64,000 bases of DNA from Lachnospiraceae bacterium (GCA_017462755.1 JAFTQM010000038.1:1-64000), one strand, 5' to 3'. Counted from the first letter of the stretch, positions 17,706-26,927 are shown. Numbers and translations are program-made. The notes: generated from the letters alone by a model not told the origin.

Positions 17706-20084
17706 ATGAAGAAGAATCGAAAGGGAAAAGAGAAACGAATCATTCAGATATTGAAGATTTTGTTTGGAATTATGTTTTTGACCGTATTGCTGCTTTTGGT
17801 GGTAGGGGAGTTAGTTATGCCGGAGGAAGATCCGACGGCAAGAGGAGAATGCCGACTCTTGGAAGCGGAATGGGAGCGGGTATATGCCGAAGGAATCCGG
17901 GGCGAAATCGAGATACCCGGCCGATGTGAGGCAGAGCGAAATGAGGTAGTGAGGATAGAGACGCGTCTGCCAAAAAACCAGGAGAATATCTGGTTTTGTA
18001 TGAGAGCCTCCCAGCAGGATATGCGTGTATATGTCGGAGATGAGCTGCGACAGGAGTATACGACCAAAGAGACCAGACTGTTTGGAAAAGACAGTGCCAG
18101 TGCCTTTGTCTTTTTTGAGGTTTATAAAGAGGATGCGGGCAAGATGCTTGCCATTGAGCTGGTCAGCAGTTCGGAGTATTCCGGCTTTTTGAATGAGGTA
18201 TATGTAGGTGAGAAGAACGATATTGCACATTGGCTTCTGCGGGAATGTGCAGGGGTAATATCGGTTTCGGTTTATATGCTGATTTTAAGCACCATTGCAT
18301 TTGCGATTGGCGCTATTTTGCGATGGATTAATAAAATTAAAGCAGATATTACTTATCTTGGTTTAGGTATTATGCAGCTGTCCCTGGCGATGATAGTAGA
18401 ATCGAGAATCCGGCAGTTTTTCCTGCCAAATGTGTCGGTAGCGGCGACGGTCGGATTTTTGCTGACGATTCTTGTTCCGTATCCGTTTATGGTATATGTG
18501 AACCGGATTCAGAAGGGGAGATATGAGACGGCATATCGGGCATTGTCGCTGCTGGTAGCGTTGCATTTTATTTCATCGGTTGTGCTGCAGGTGTTGAATC
18601 TGGTGGATTTGGCAGACACGATGTTTGTTTCTTATGTGTTGCTTCTTCTGATGGTGCTTTTGATTGCGGTTACTATTGCGTTGGATGTTTGGAATAAGAG
18701 GATGAAGGAGTATGGGGTGCTGGTGATTGGTTTTGTTACTATGCTGGTCGTAGCACTCTGGGAGACGTATGTTACGCTGGTTCCGGAGACACCGTATACC
18801 GGTGGTCTAGCGCTGAGCTTCGGCTTAATTGTCCTGCTGTTTATGGCGGGAATAAAGACAGCGAAGGATGTGGTAGCGCTTGAGCAGGAGAAGCAGGTGG
18901 CGATTGCAGCAGGAGAAGCGAAGGAAAAATTTCTTACCAATATGTCCCATGAGATTCGGACACCGATTAATACGATTATCGGAATGAACGAAATGATTCT
19001 GCGGGAAAACAGCAGTGCAGAGGTAGAAGAGTATGCAAAGAATGTACAAAATGCCAGCAGACTGTTGTTAGGATTAATCAATGATATATTGGATTTTTCC
19101 AAAATCGAAGCAGGCAAAATGGATATTCTGGAAAATGATTATTATCTGTCACGAATGCTTACGGATATTGAGAATGGCATTCGGATTAAGGCGGATAATA
19201 AGGCATTGCGCTTTGTGGTAGAGGCAGAGGAAGCACTGCCCTCTGTGCTGCGCGGAGATGAGCTTCGGATTCGTCAGATATTGAATAATTTGTTGTCCAA
19301 TGCAATCAAGTACACCAATCAGGGGACGGTTACGCTGATGGTAAAGGGAAGCAGAGAAGAGGATGGCTTTGTGCTGGAATTGTCGGTAGCGGATACCGGT
19401 ATCGGCATCAAAAAAGAGGACATGGAGAGGCTGTTTGGCAGCTTTTTGCGCCTGGAGGAGCAGAAAAACCATTACATCGAGGGTACGGGGCTTGGACTGA
19501 ATATAACCAGACAGTTGGTACAGCTGATGGGCGGAAGCATTGAGGTGCAGAGCGAGTATGGAAAAGGCTCCTGCTTTACGGTACGGCTCCCTCAACAAAT
19601 CGTGAACGAAAAGCCGCTCGGCCGCTTGGAAAATGCATATCAGAGGGAGGTACAGGCACCAAAGAAGCTGTCTGCGGTTTTGCATGCGCCGGAAGCCAAG
19701 GTGTTGGTTGTGGATGATAATGAGATGAATCTGGCTGTGGTAAAGGCATTGCTGAAGCGCACGGAAATCCAGCTGACGCTGGCAAACGGTGGCGCGGAGT
19801 GTCTGAAGCTATGCAGAAAGCAAAAGTTTGATTTGATTTTGATGGATCATATGATGCCGAAGCCGGATGGAATCGAAACACTGCACCGATTAAAGAAGGA
19901 TGAGCTGGGACAGAACGCAGAGACCGGAGTCATTGTCCTGACTGCAAATGCGATTGCCGGAATGCGGGAGAAATACATAGAGGAAGGCTTTTTGGACTAT
20001 CTGTCCAAGCCGGTAGCGGCGGAGGAGTTGGAGGAAATGCTTGGAAAATATCTGCCGGAGGAGAAAGTTTTAAAAAGCATTTGA
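17706..20084 (+). CDS. Membrane-bound hybrid histidine kinase with C-terminal receiver
   Basis: 792 residues. One N-terminal helix, an extracytoplasmic sensor region (about residues 45-180) and six or seven transmembrane helices (185-390) give a 7TMR-DISM-like layout. Then come HisKA (NMSHEIRTPINTIIG, phospho-His415), HATPase_c (N box LSNAIKYT, DTGIGI, GTGLGLNI) and a receiver domain whose phospho-acceptor is Asp714 (LMDHMMP). No separate response regulator is encoded beside it. I start at ATG 17706 with GGGGAGAG before it. The stop codon overlaps the -35 box of the asnS leader promoter. The signal sensed is unknown. Confidence 0.9.
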   Translation: MKKNRKGKEKRIIQILKILFGIMFLTVLLLLVVGELVMPEEDPTARGECRLLEAEWERVYAEGIRGEIEIPGRCEAERNEVVRIETRLPKNQENIWFCMRASQQDMRVYVGDELRQEYTTKETRLFGKDSASAFVFFEVYKEDAGKMLAIELVSSSEYSGFLNEVYVGEKNDIAHWLLRECAGVISVSVYMLILSTIAFAIGAILRWINKIKADITYLGLGIMQLSLAMIVESRIRQFFLPNVSVAATVGFLLTILVPYPFMVYVNRIQKGRYETAYRALSLLVALHFISSVVLQVLNLVDLADTMFVSYVLLLLMVLLIAVTIALDVWNKRMKEYGVLVIGFVTMLVVALWETYVTLVPETPYTGGLALSFGLIVLLFMAGIKTAKDVVALEQEKQVAIAAGEAKEKFLTNMSHEIRTPINTIIGMNEMILRENSSAEVEEYAKNVQNASRLLLGLINDILDFSKIEAGKMDILENDYYLSRMLTDIENGIRIKADNKALRFVVEAEEALPSVLRGDELRIRQILNNLLSNAIKYTNQGTVTLMVKGSREEDGFVLELSVADTGIGIKKEDMERLFGSFLRLEEQKNHYIEGTGLGLNITRQLVQLMGGSIEVQSEYGKGSCFTVRLPQQIVNEKPLGRLENAYQREVQAPKKLSAVLHAPEAKVLVVDDNEMNLAVVKALLKRTEIQLTLANGGAECLKLCRKQKFDLILMDHMMPKPDGIETLHRLKKDELGQNAETGVIVLTANAIAGMREKYIEEGFLDYLSKPVAAEELEEMLGKYLPEEKVLKSI

Positions 20085-20109
20085 CATCTGGCGATGTCTG
20101 TGCTACACT
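20081..20109 (+). promoter_or_regulatory. Promoter of the asnS leader
   Basis: TTGACA (20081-20086), 17-base spacer, TACACT (20104-20109). The -35 box overlaps the stop codon of the upstream kinase gene. Transcription starting near 20116 would give a leader of about 310 bases before asnS. Confidence 0.8.
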
Positions 20110-20141
20110 AACTCAAAACAAAAAACGAGGAATGATTCAGA

Positions 20142-20186
20142 ATGAGAACATACGCTATTATTATAACAGTAAATAATAATCGTTAG
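20142..20186 (+). CDS. Asparagine-rich leader peptide for asnS attenuation
   Basis: A 14-codon frame encodes MRTYAIIITVNNNR then TAG. The three consecutive Asn codons (AAT at 20172-20180) lie just before the stop, as expected of a ribosome-stalling control peptide for an Asn-tRNA gene. GAGG at 20127-20130 gives an 11-base spacing. It begins about 25 bases after the predicted transcription start, and mutually exclusive hairpins and a terminator follow. A competing frame from ATG 20132 has only one base between it and GAGG, so I disfavour it. Nothing shows that the product acts beyond its own translation. Confidence 0.72.
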   Translation: MRTYAIIITVNNNR

Positions 20187-20246
20187 GCATCGTCGGTTGC
20201 TGACCACAGCGACTGGCAGATGCCTGTTCGGCTGTGGTTTTCTTTT
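20186..20246 (+). promoter_or_regulatory. Attenuator region of asnS with alternative hairpins
   Basis: Segment A (CCACAGC, 20204-20210) can pair with B (GCTGTGG, 20231-20237), which is followed by TTTTCTTTT. B (TGTGGT, 20233-20238) can instead pair with C (ACCACA, 20264-20269), and C pairs with D (20296-20302) in the main terminator. A also lies inside a larger hairpin, GGCATC (20186-20191) with GATGCC (20219-20224). Model: a ribosome stalled on the Asn codons leaves that hairpin free, A is sequestered, B pairs with C and transcription continues. A ribosome at the stop codon blocks it, A pairs with B, and C-D terminates. The pairings are seen; the mechanism is inferred. Confidence 0.65.
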
Positions 20247-20262
20247 CTGAATATGAAAGATG

Positions 20263-20309
20263 GACCACATTTTTTTGAACCTTTTTTCAAAAAATTGTGG
20301 TCTTTTTTT
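20263..20309 (+). terminator. Leader terminator before asnS
   Basis: A stem of about 17 bp with one mismatch (arms starting GACCACA and ending TGTGGTC), short loop, then seven T. It lies 120 bases upstream of the asnS start, so it must be bypassed for asnS to be expressed. Confidence 0.85.
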
Positions 20310-20429
20310 ATTCTTCAAAATGCGCGCAAATTTGTTTTTTAAGTAACTTATTGATTTGGAATTTATATGGATATTTGCGGGATTCGCAAATATTTATCCG
20401 TAGATTGGTCAGAAAGGAGCGAATGATTT

Positions 20430-21761
20430 ATGAGATTATTATCAGTAAAGGAATTTTATCAAAAATATCAGGATATGGCAGAGCAGTGTGTGGTAGTCAG
20501 CGGATGGGTAAAAACGAAACGCATCGGCAAGGAGATTGGCTTTGTGGAGCTTGGAGACGGCACCTGTATGAAAAGCATTCAGGTGGTATTGGAGGTAGGA
20601 AAGCAGCAGGAAAAAGCCTTTGGGGTCGGAGCTTGCCTTATGGTAAAGGGAACGCTAAAGCTGACACCGGAAGCAAAGCAGCCGTTTGAGATAACGGCAG
20701 AGGAGGTAACGGTAATGGGAGATGCCGAGGCGGATTATCCGCTGCAAAAAAAGCGTCACAGCAACGAGTATCTGCGCACGATTCCGCATCTTCGACCGAG
20801 AACAAACCTGTTTTCTGCAATTTTTCGAATGCGCTCGGTGGTAACTCATGCGATTACGGATTTTTTATATCGGGAGGGCTTTACGCAGATACACACGCCT
20901 TGCATGACCTCCTGTGACGGAGAGGGCGCCGGAGAGGTGTTCCGGTTGAAGACGGAGGAGTTTTTCGGAAAAGAGACGTATCTGACGGTAACGGGACAGC
21001 TGCACGTAGAACCCTTTGCGCAGGCACTTCGAAGAGTATTTACCTTTGGACCGAGCTTTCGTGCGGAGGATTCGAACACACCGCGACATGCGGCGGAATT
21101 TTGGCAGGTGGAGCCGGAGATGGCGTTTTGTGATTTGCAGGAGCTGACGGAGGTTATCGAAGCGCTGTGTAAGCATATCTTCCGTTTTTGTCTGACGGAG
21201 GCGAGAGAGGAACTGGAATTTTTTGAGCGCTTTATTGAGCCGGGGCTGATAGAGAAGCTAGAGCGGGATATAGAGCTTGATTTTGCGAGGGTCAGCTATC
21301 ATGATGCGGTAAAGCTGCTGATGGAGTCGGGGGAGAAATTTCAGATTCCGGCATCGTATGATACTCCGATTCAGACGGAGCATGAGCGGTATCTGGCAGG
21401 CGTAGTCTTTGGCAAGCCGGTCTTTGTGACGGATTATCCGAAGGAGCAGAAGGCGTTCTATATGTATCTGAATGACGATGAGAAGACGGTGGCGGCAACG
21501 GATTTGCTGTTTCCGAAGCTGGGTGAAATCGTTGGTGCCAGCCAGCGAGAGGACCGCCTTGCAGTGCTGCAAAAAAGAATCGAGGAATGTGGCTTAAAGC
21601 AGGAGGATTATGCGTGGTACTGTGACCTGCGTCGATATGGCAGCTGTACGCACAGCGGCTTTGGATTGGGTGTGGAGCGTATGCTGCGTTATATTACCGG
21701 AGTGGAGAATATTCGGGATGTGATTGCATATCCGAGAACGCCGAACAACATCATATTCTGA
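20430..21761 (+). CDS. asnS: Asparaginyl-tRNA synthetase
   Basis: 443 residues, class IIb aminoacyl-tRNA synthetase charging tRNA-Asn. An OB-fold anticodon-binding domain occupies about residues 18-105, followed by the catalytic domain. Motif 2-like FGPSFRAEDSNTPRHAAEFW and motif 3 GFGLGVERMLRYITGVENIR with RTPNN at the end are AsnRS-type, not AspRS or LysRS. AAAGGAG precedes the ATG. It is expressed from the leader with the Asn-codon peptide and terminator, so it is likely induced when charged tRNA-Asn falls. A palindromic element follows the gene. Confidence 0.95.
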   Translation: MRLLSVKEFYQKYQDMAEQCVVVSGWVKTKRIGKEIGFVELGDGTCMKSIQVVLEVGKQQEKAFGVGACLMVKGTLKLTPEAKQPFEITAEEVTVMGDAEADYPLQKKRHSNEYLRTIPHLRPRTNLFSAIFRMRSVVTHAITDFLYREGFTQIHTPCMTSCDGEGAGEVFRLKTEEFFGKETYLTVTGQLHVEPFAQALRRVFTFGPSFRAEDSNTPRHAAEFWQVEPEMAFCDLQELTEVIEALCKHIFRFCLTEAREELEFFERFIEPGLIEKLERDIELDFARVSYHDAVKLLMESGEKFQIPASYDTPIQTEHERYLAGVVFGKPVFVTDYPKEQKAFYMYLNDDEKTVAATDLLFPKLGEIVGASQREDRLAVLQKRIEECGLKQEDYAWYCDLRRYGSCTHSGFGLGVERMLRYITGVENIRDVIAYPRTPNNIIF

Positions 21762-21788
21762 TAAATAAAAAAGCAATCATAAACTTGA

Positions 21789-22046
21789 GTTTCCACATTT
21801 TTCGTTGTTACAGATAGGTAATGCGAAACCTTGGTTTTATTAACGTCAGCCAAGTTTAACCTAAAACGCACGCAGGCACGCTCTCGCTACTTCATCCTCG
21901 CAGCGGTACATAAGACGCTAAAATACAGCGTCTAAGTACCGGCGGGATTCAAGTACCTGCTTTGGTTTTGGTTAACTTGTCTGACTAAGACATTCTTTTC
22001 ATAAGTTTCGCATTACCTGTTAGAAGTAACTGAAAAATGTGGAAAC
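21789..22046. repeat. Palindromic intergenic element, copy A (with extended inverted flanks)
   Basis: The core element at 21823-22011 starts GCGAAAC and ends GTTTCGC, with a central hairpin AGACGC / GCGTCT flanked by GGTAC / GTACC. It shares this plan and much sequence with copies B (27639-27831, inverted) and C (47558-47749). Further inverted arms (AGGTAATGCGAAAC, and the 15-base GTTTCCACATTTTTC at 21789-21803 with its complement at 22032-22046) extend this copy. It has no coding capacity and fills most of the 383-base gap between asnS and the next gene. It may be a MITE-like element or a structured RNA. Confidence 0.85.
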
Positions 22047-22144
22047 TTAAGGATATCTAAGCTTGACGTGGTAAGTTTTTTTATTTAAGATTAAAATAAA
22101 AAAATGTGAAAGCATATCGGAATGTTAAGTGCGGAGGTGAAGCG

Positions 22145-22537
22145 ATGTCGGGCTGGGGCGATGAACTGGATGAGGAATTAAAAAAGGATGTGGAGATTAA
22201 GGTGGGCTTTCGGGTCAATGTTCGAAGCATCAGCAATGTAATCAGCAGAATTTCAGAGGAAACAAGAGAGTGGGATGCTAAGCATCCGAAATTGGATTTG
22301 CTGAAAATATGGGGCAATATCATGGTGCTGTTTCTGGTACTGTTTACGTTTTCATATAGTATTCTGATTATATTGACAGGGTTTTTGTATTTCTTTTACG
22401 GGTATCTGCTGATTCAGCTGTTTGGAGCATGGAGAAGATTTCGCTACTCCGGAGTGCTTTATTGGATTATGACGATTGCGGCGCTGGTGGTACTGTTTGC
22501 ACTGGCGGCGGGGCTGCGAAGCTGGATTTTTCGGTAA
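22145..22537 (+). CDS. Hypothetical membrane protein
   Basis: 130 residues, not recognised. The first ~55 are hydrophilic and charged (DELDEELKKDVEIKVGF). Three hydrophobic helices follow, around residues 57-77, 79-93 and 105-125, with a basic stretch (WRRFR) between the second and third. GCGGAGGTGAAGCG precedes ATG 22145; a longer frame upstream lacks a good site. It stands alone between repeat element A and its terminator. No function can be inferred. Confidence 0.65.
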   Translation: MSGWGDELDEELKKDVEIKVGFRVNVRSISNVISRISEETREWDAKHPKLDLLKIWGNIMVLFLVLFTFSYSILIILTGFLYFFYGYLLIQLFGAWRRFRYSGVLYWIMTIAALVVLFALAAGLRSWIFR

Positions 22538-22577
22538 CACTGAGGGTAAACTCCGAATGCCCTCAGTGTGAATACTT
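22537..22577 (+). terminator. Hairpin after the small membrane protein gene
   Basis: ACACTGAGGG (22537-22546) pairs perfectly with CCCTCAGTGT (22560-22569); the T-rich tail starts a few bases later, so it is a weak terminator on its own. Confidence 0.55.
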
Positions 22578-22585
22578 TTTATGAA

Positions 22586-22624
22586 ATAGCATCTAACTTT
22601 GGACGGTCAGGATGCTATTTTTTT
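22586..22624 (+). terminator. Rho-independent terminator upstream of the pilus operon
   Basis: ATAGCATC / GATGCTAT stem followed by seven T. With the preceding hairpin it insulates the pilus promoter at 22666. Confidence 0.75.
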
Positions 22625-22665
22625 GATGTGAAAAGTAAGATTTAATCAATAAAAAGTACAATATC

Positions 22666-22694
22666 TTGCAACAATACAAAAAATATGATATAAT
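22666..22694 (+). promoter_or_regulatory. Promoter of the type IV pilus operon
   Basis: TTGCAA (22666-22671), 17-base spacer, TATAAT (22689-22694). The ~60-base leader contains two small hairpins (AAAAGT/ACTTTT and GCGC-GAA-GCGC) just before the pilB ribosome binding site. Confidence 0.8.
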
Positions 22695-22760
22695 TTTTAT
22701 AATTTTTCACGATGAAAAGTGAACTAACTTTTATGCGCGAAGCGCCAGGTGGGGTGTGAT

Positions 22761-24482
22761 ATGATAACAAGAGAAAAAACAGGACGAAAAAAGAAAAGAT
22801 TGGGCGATTTGCTGTTAGATGCAGGTGCCATTACGATGGAGCAGCTGCAGATGGCGTTAGAAAAGCAGAAGCAGTCCAGACAGAAGCTGGGTACGGTGCT
22901 GATGGAGATGGGCTATATTTCGGAGGCCAGAATCGCGGAGGCATTAAGGGAGCAGCTGGGATTGGATTATGTGTCGCTGCAGGGCTTGCGTATCGGACAG
23001 GACGTTATTTCGTTGATTTCGGATTCGACGATTTTGAAGAAATATACGATTATGCCGTTTGAGTTCAATAAGGAACGTACCGGATATCTGAGGGTGGCGA
23101 TGGCGGACCCGATGGATTTGGTGGCATCGGATGACCTTGCGATTATTACGAATCTGCAGATTGAGCCGGTGGTAGCGACGGCGACTGACATTATGGCGGC
23201 GATTGACCGGTATTACGGTAATGCGGAAACGCAGGCGGTTGCCGAAATGTACAGTAAGGAACGGGCGAACCTCCAAAAGGAAGAGAATACCGTAGATGAA
23301 GAGGAAATCAACAGTTCGCCGATTGTTATGTTGGTAAGCTCGACGATTGAGCAGGCGGCGCGTATGCGCGCCAGCGATATTCATATTGAGCCGATGGAGA
23401 ACCGAATTCGCGTGCGGTTTCGTATCGACGGTATGCTGATTGAGCATAGTACCTATCCGATTAACATGCTTTCGGCGATTTCTGCCCGAATCAAAATCAT
23501 CGGTGGTATGGATATTGCAGAGAAGAGAAAGCCGCAGGACGGACGTATTACCCATGTGGTAGACCGAACGGAGTACGATATTCGTGCGTCGATTCTGCCG
23601 ACGGTATACGGAGAAAAAATCGTTATGCGTCTTACTTCGAAGATGACGTTGACCAGAGAGAAGAAGCTGTTGGGCTTTTCGGAGGAGGAGCTGGTGCGGT
23701 TTGACCGGATTCTTGCCAATCCGAACGGCATTATTCTGGTAACCGGACCGACCGGTAGTGGTAAGTCCACGACGCTGTATACGGCACTGAGTGAGCTGAA
23801 TCGGGAAAATGTAAATATTATTACGGTAGAGGACCCGGTCGAGGCAAATATCGACGGTGTCAATCAGGTGCAGGTAAATGTAAAGGCAGAGCTGACGTTC
23901 GCATCTGCACTGCGTTCGATTTTGCGACAGGACCCGGATATCATCATGATTGGTGAGATTCGTGATACTGAAACGGCGAACATTGCGGTTACGGCATCGA
24001 TTACCGGACACTTGGTAGTGTCTACACTGCATACAAACAGTGCAGCGAGCACCATTTCGCGTCTGGCGGATATGGGCGTGGAGCCGTATCTGTTGGCAGA
24101 TGCGGTCGTAGGCGTGGTGGCGCAGAGACTGGTGCGCCGACTGTGTGAATGTAAGAAGGAGCGCGCGGCGACCGAGATGGAAAAGAAACTGTTAGATATA
24201 ACAGAGAGCGAGGAGCTTACGCTGTTCGAGCCGTGCGGCTGCAATAAGTGTAATGAGACCGGATATCGCGGTCGAATCGGTGTGTATGAGATTATGCCGA
24301 TTACCTCAAGTCTGAAGCGTATCATTGCAAGACGGGGCGATTCCGGCGAGGTAGAGCGTCAGGCACTGGCAGAGGGCATGAGCACCTTGAAGAATAGTGC
24401 GGCAAAGTTAGTATTGCAGGGAATCACTTCGGTCGAGGAGCTGAAGAGAATTGCTTATACCAACGAGGATGAGCAGATTTAG
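22761..24482 (+). CDS. pilB: Type IV pilus assembly ATPase PilB (GspE family)
   Basis: 573 residues. An N-terminal MshEN/GspE_N-like region (about 10-150) precedes the hexameric secretion ATPase domain with Walker A GPTGSGKSTT near residue 329, Asp box ITVEDPVE, Walker B IIMIGEIRD and His box VVSTLHTN. A zinc-binding tetracysteine lies in the C-terminal part (CEC ... CGCNKC). It powers pilus extension at the inner face of the membrane. MshEN domains in this family can bind c-di-GMP, which I cannot confirm here. I use ATG 22761 behind AGGTGGGG. First gene of the pilus cluster. Confidence 0.93.
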   Translation: MITREKTGRKKKRLGDLLLDAGAITMEQLQMALEKQKQSRQKLGTVLMEMGYISEARIAEALREQLGLDYVSLQGLRIGQDVISLISDSTILKKYTIMPFEFNKERTGYLRVAMADPMDLVASDDLAIITNLQIEPVVATATDIMAAIDRYYGNAETQAVAEMYSKERANLQKEENTVDEEEINSSPIVMLVSSTIEQAARMRASDIHIEPMENRIRVRFRIDGMLIEHSTYPINMLSAISARIKIIGGMDIAEKRKPQDGRITHVVDRTEYDIRASILPTVYGEKIVMRLTSKMTLTREKKLLGFSEEELVRFDRILANPNGIILVTGPTGSGKSTTLYTALSELNRENVNIITVEDPVEANIDGVNQVQVNVKAELTFASALRSILRQDPDIIMIGEIRDTETANIAVTASITGHLVVSTLHTNSAASTISRLADMGVEPYLLADAVVGVVAQRLVRRLCECKKERAATEMEKKLLDITESEELTLFEPCGCNKCNETGYRGRIGVYEIMPITSSLKRIIARRGDSGEVERQALAEGMSTLKNSAAKLVLQGITSVEELKRIAYTNEDEQI

Positions 24483-24515
24483 CGGCAGGGAACGCAGAAA
24501 GAGAGGGGCAGGTTC

Positions 24516-25571
24516 ATGATAACGATAGAAGAGCTTTTGACGGTGGCGAAGGAGCGCAAGGCATCCGACCTTCATGTGACGGTAGGAATTCCGCCCAAGG
24601 TGCGTGTGAACGGAGAATTGGAGGATTTGGACTATCCGAGTATGAGTCCGGCAGATGTCGAGGCAATCATCGATCCGTTGATTTCGGACCATTTTCGCAA
24701 AATCATCGAGGAAAAGGGCGGCGCGGATTTTTCGTATGCGATTGCAGGACTCGGACGATACCGTGTAAATGTATTTAAGCAGAGAGGCTCGTATGCTTTT
24801 GTTATGCGTATCGTGGCTTCGAAGGTGCCGGCGGCAGAGCAGCTTGGCGTGCCGGAGTCGGTTGTCAATCTGACGAACCGCAAACGAGGTCTGGTGTTAG
24901 TAACCGGACCGACCGGAAGTGGTAAATCGACGACACTGGCATCGTTGATTGATATCATCAATACCAATAAGAATGCGCATATCGTAACGCTGGAGGACCC
25001 AATCGAGTATCTCCACAATCACAAAAAAGCAGTGGTTAACCAAAGAGAGGTCGGACTGGATGTGGACAGCTATGCATCGGCGTTGCGTGCGGCACTGCGT
25101 GAGGACCCGGACGTGATTCTGGTCGGCGAGATGCGTGATTTGGATACGATTTCGATTGCGATTACGGCAGCAGAGACCGGACATCTGGTGTTCTCGACGC
25201 TGCATACCATCGGTGCGGCAAGCACGATTGACCGTGTGATTGACGTATTTCCGCCGCATCAGCAGCAACAGATTCGTATTCAGCTGGCATCGGTGCTTGA
25301 GGCGGTTATTTCGCAGCAGCTGATTCCGACGCAGGACGGACGCGGACGTGTGGCAGCCTTTGAGGTTATGCATGCGACGGTAGCGATTAAGAATCTGATT
25401 CGTGAGGCAAAGACGCATCAGATTGATTCGATTATCCAGACCAACAAAAAGCTGGGAATGCAGATTATGGATGATGCGATTTATGATTTGTACCTAAAGC
25501 GAAAGATTGACGCGGAGAATGCGCTGACGTTTGCGCAGGACCCGGTGGCAATGGAGAAGAAGCTGTATTAA
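24516..25571 (+). CDS. pilT: Type IV pilus retraction ATPase PilT
   Basis: 351 residues, the usual PilT length. Walker A GPTGSGKSTTLASLI near residue 131, VTLEDPIEYLH, Walker B VILVGEMRDLDT and the PilT-type AITAAETGHLVFSTLHT. Its presence argues that the pili retract (twitching or uptake) rather than forming a static secretion pseudopilus. GAGAGGGGCAGG precedes the ATG; it lies 33 bases after pilB. Confidence 0.94.
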   Translation: MITIEELLTVAKERKASDLHVTVGIPPKVRVNGELEDLDYPSMSPADVEAIIDPLISDHFRKIIEEKGGADFSYAIAGLGRYRVNVFKQRGSYAFVMRIVASKVPAAEQLGVPESVVNLTNRKRGLVLVTGPTGSGKSTTLASLIDIINTNKNAHIVTLEDPIEYLHNHKKAVVNQREVGLDVDSYASALRAALREDPDVILVGEMRDLDTISIAITAAETGHLVFSTLHTIGAASTIDRVIDVFPPHQQQQIRIQLASVLEAVISQQLIPTQDGRGRVAAFEVMHATVAIKNLIREAKTHQIDSIIQTNKKLGMQIMDDAIYDLYLKRKIDAENALTFAQDPVAMEKKLY

Positions 25572-25608
25572 AATTGTAATCGAGGGGATTACAGAAATGA
25601 GGTAAAGG

Positions 25609-26823
25609 ATGCCGCAGTATACATATATAGCAGTTACCCCGCAGGGGAAAGAGAAAAAAGGAAAGATTGATGCGAGTGATGAAGCCAAAGCTAAGGCGAT
25701 ATTGAAAAAGGACGGCATGGTGCTGCTTTCGCTTTCGGAAGCCAGTATGCTGGAAAAGGATATCAATATCACCATCGGAAACCCGGTAAAGGCGCGTGAT
25801 TTGGGTGTGTTCTGTCGTCAGTTTCAGAGTATCTTAAATGCCGGTGTTACCATTATCGAGGCGTTGCGCATGTTGGGCGAGCAGACGGAGAATAAGGCAT
25901 TTGCCAAGGCGATTCTGGAGACGGCGGCGCATGTCGGAAAGGGTGAAACACTGGCAGATGCGATGCGACAGAACCCAAAGATATTCCCTGCCATTCTTAT
26001 CAATATGGTTGAGGCAGGTGAGGCGTCGGGTAGTATGGACACATCGTTTGCACGAATGGCGACGCATTTTGAGAAAACCGCAAAGACACAGGCAATGATT
26101 CGAAAGGCGATGATTTATCCGGTGGTGTTGATGCTGGTAGCAGTGGTAGTTGTTATCATCATGTCGGTGGTAGTATTTCCGAAGTTTTCGACGATGTTTG
26201 AAAGCATGGGCTCGGAGCTGCCGGGCATTACCAAGATGGTCATGGGACTGAGTGATTTTCTGGTGGAAAGCTGGTATATCCTGCTGCTGGTAGTCGTACT
26301 GTTGGTGGTTGTGTTGAAGGTATTTCAAACGACACCGGCAGGAAAGCATGTGTTTGGCTGGCTTGCAATGAAAGCACCGGTTTTTGGTAAGATGAATGTC
26401 AAGAGTGCAAGTGCAAACTTTGCACGTACCTTAAGTACATTGGTCAGCTCCGGTATGTCGATTTCGGAGGCACTCGAGATTACCGCACGCTCTATGGGAA
26501 ATATCTGGTATCAGGAAGCATTGGAGAAGGCTAAGTTAGAGGTAGAGCAGGGTGTCGGCTTGTCGGTTGCGTTAAAGGCATGTGAGCTGTTTCCGCCGAT
26601 GGTATATCAGATGTTAAACATCGGTGAAAGCACCGGTAATGTAGAAACGATGCTGGACAAGGTGGCCGAGTACTACGAGGAAGAGGTAGAGATGCAGACG
26701 CAGGGACTCTCGGCAGCTATGGAGCCAATGATTATCGTAGTCATGGGTGTCATTGTAGCGGTGCTTGTACTGGCAATGTACATGCCGATGATTCAGATGT
26801 ACGGCGATGCCGGAAACCTGTAA
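25609..26823 (+). CDS. pilC: Type IV pilus inner-membrane platform protein PilC (GspF family)
   Basis: 404 residues with two T2SSF repeats (about 70-190 and 275-395) and three transmembrane helices near 170-190, 220-245 and 375-395. FCRQFQSILNAGVTI and the paired FARTLSTLVSSGMSI are family signatures. It forms the membrane platform driven by PilB and PilT. The gene ends the first block of the cluster; the pilin follows with its own promoter. Confidence 0.93.
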   Translation: MPQYTYIAVTPQGKEKKGKIDASDEAKAKAILKKDGMVLLSLSEASMLEKDINITIGNPVKARDLGVFCRQFQSILNAGVTIIEALRMLGEQTENKAFAKAILETAAHVGKGETLADAMRQNPKIFPAILINMVEAGEASGSMDTSFARMATHFEKTAKTQAMIRKAMIYPVVLMLVAVVVVIIMSVVVFPKFSTMFESMGSELPGITKMVMGLSDFLVESWYILLLVVVLLVVVLKVFQTTPAGKHVFGWLAMKAPVFGKMNVKSASANFARTLSTLVSSGMSISEALEITARSMGNIWYQEALEKAKLEVEQGVGLSVALKACELFPPMVYQMLNIGESTGNVETMLDKVAEYYEEEVEMQTQGLSAAMEPMIIVVMGVIVAVLVLAMYMPMIQMYGDAGNL

Positions 26824-26874
26824 AAGGTAAAAAGCACAATTATTGTACGTTGAAGCAGAAGTATGTATAAAAAT

Positions 26875-26916
26875 GACGAAAAAACGACGAAAAAACGACG
26901 AAAAAATACGAAAAAG
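26875..26916. repeat. Short tandem repeat upstream of the pilin promoter
   Basis: Three contiguous 11-base units GACGAAAAAA(C/C/T) plus a partial fourth. They end 12 bases before the -35 box of the pilin promoter, an UP-element-like position. Confidence 0.8.
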
Positions 26917-26927
26917 TTCACAAATAC

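Noticed and set aside
20085..20429. T-box riboswitch before asnS
   Set aside because: No T-box sequence of the TGGNACCGCG type, no specifier-loop or AG-bulge motif; the Asn-codon peptide and paired segments explain the leader better.
21789..22046. Insertion sequence or CRISPR array
   Set aside because: The element has no transposase frame and no spaced direct repeats; it is a single palindromic unit with dispersed relatives.
22944..24032. 362-residue frame on the minus strand inside pilB
   Set aside because: Shadow of pilB: composition is Arg/His/Asn-rich, no ribosome binding site, and pilB is unambiguous.
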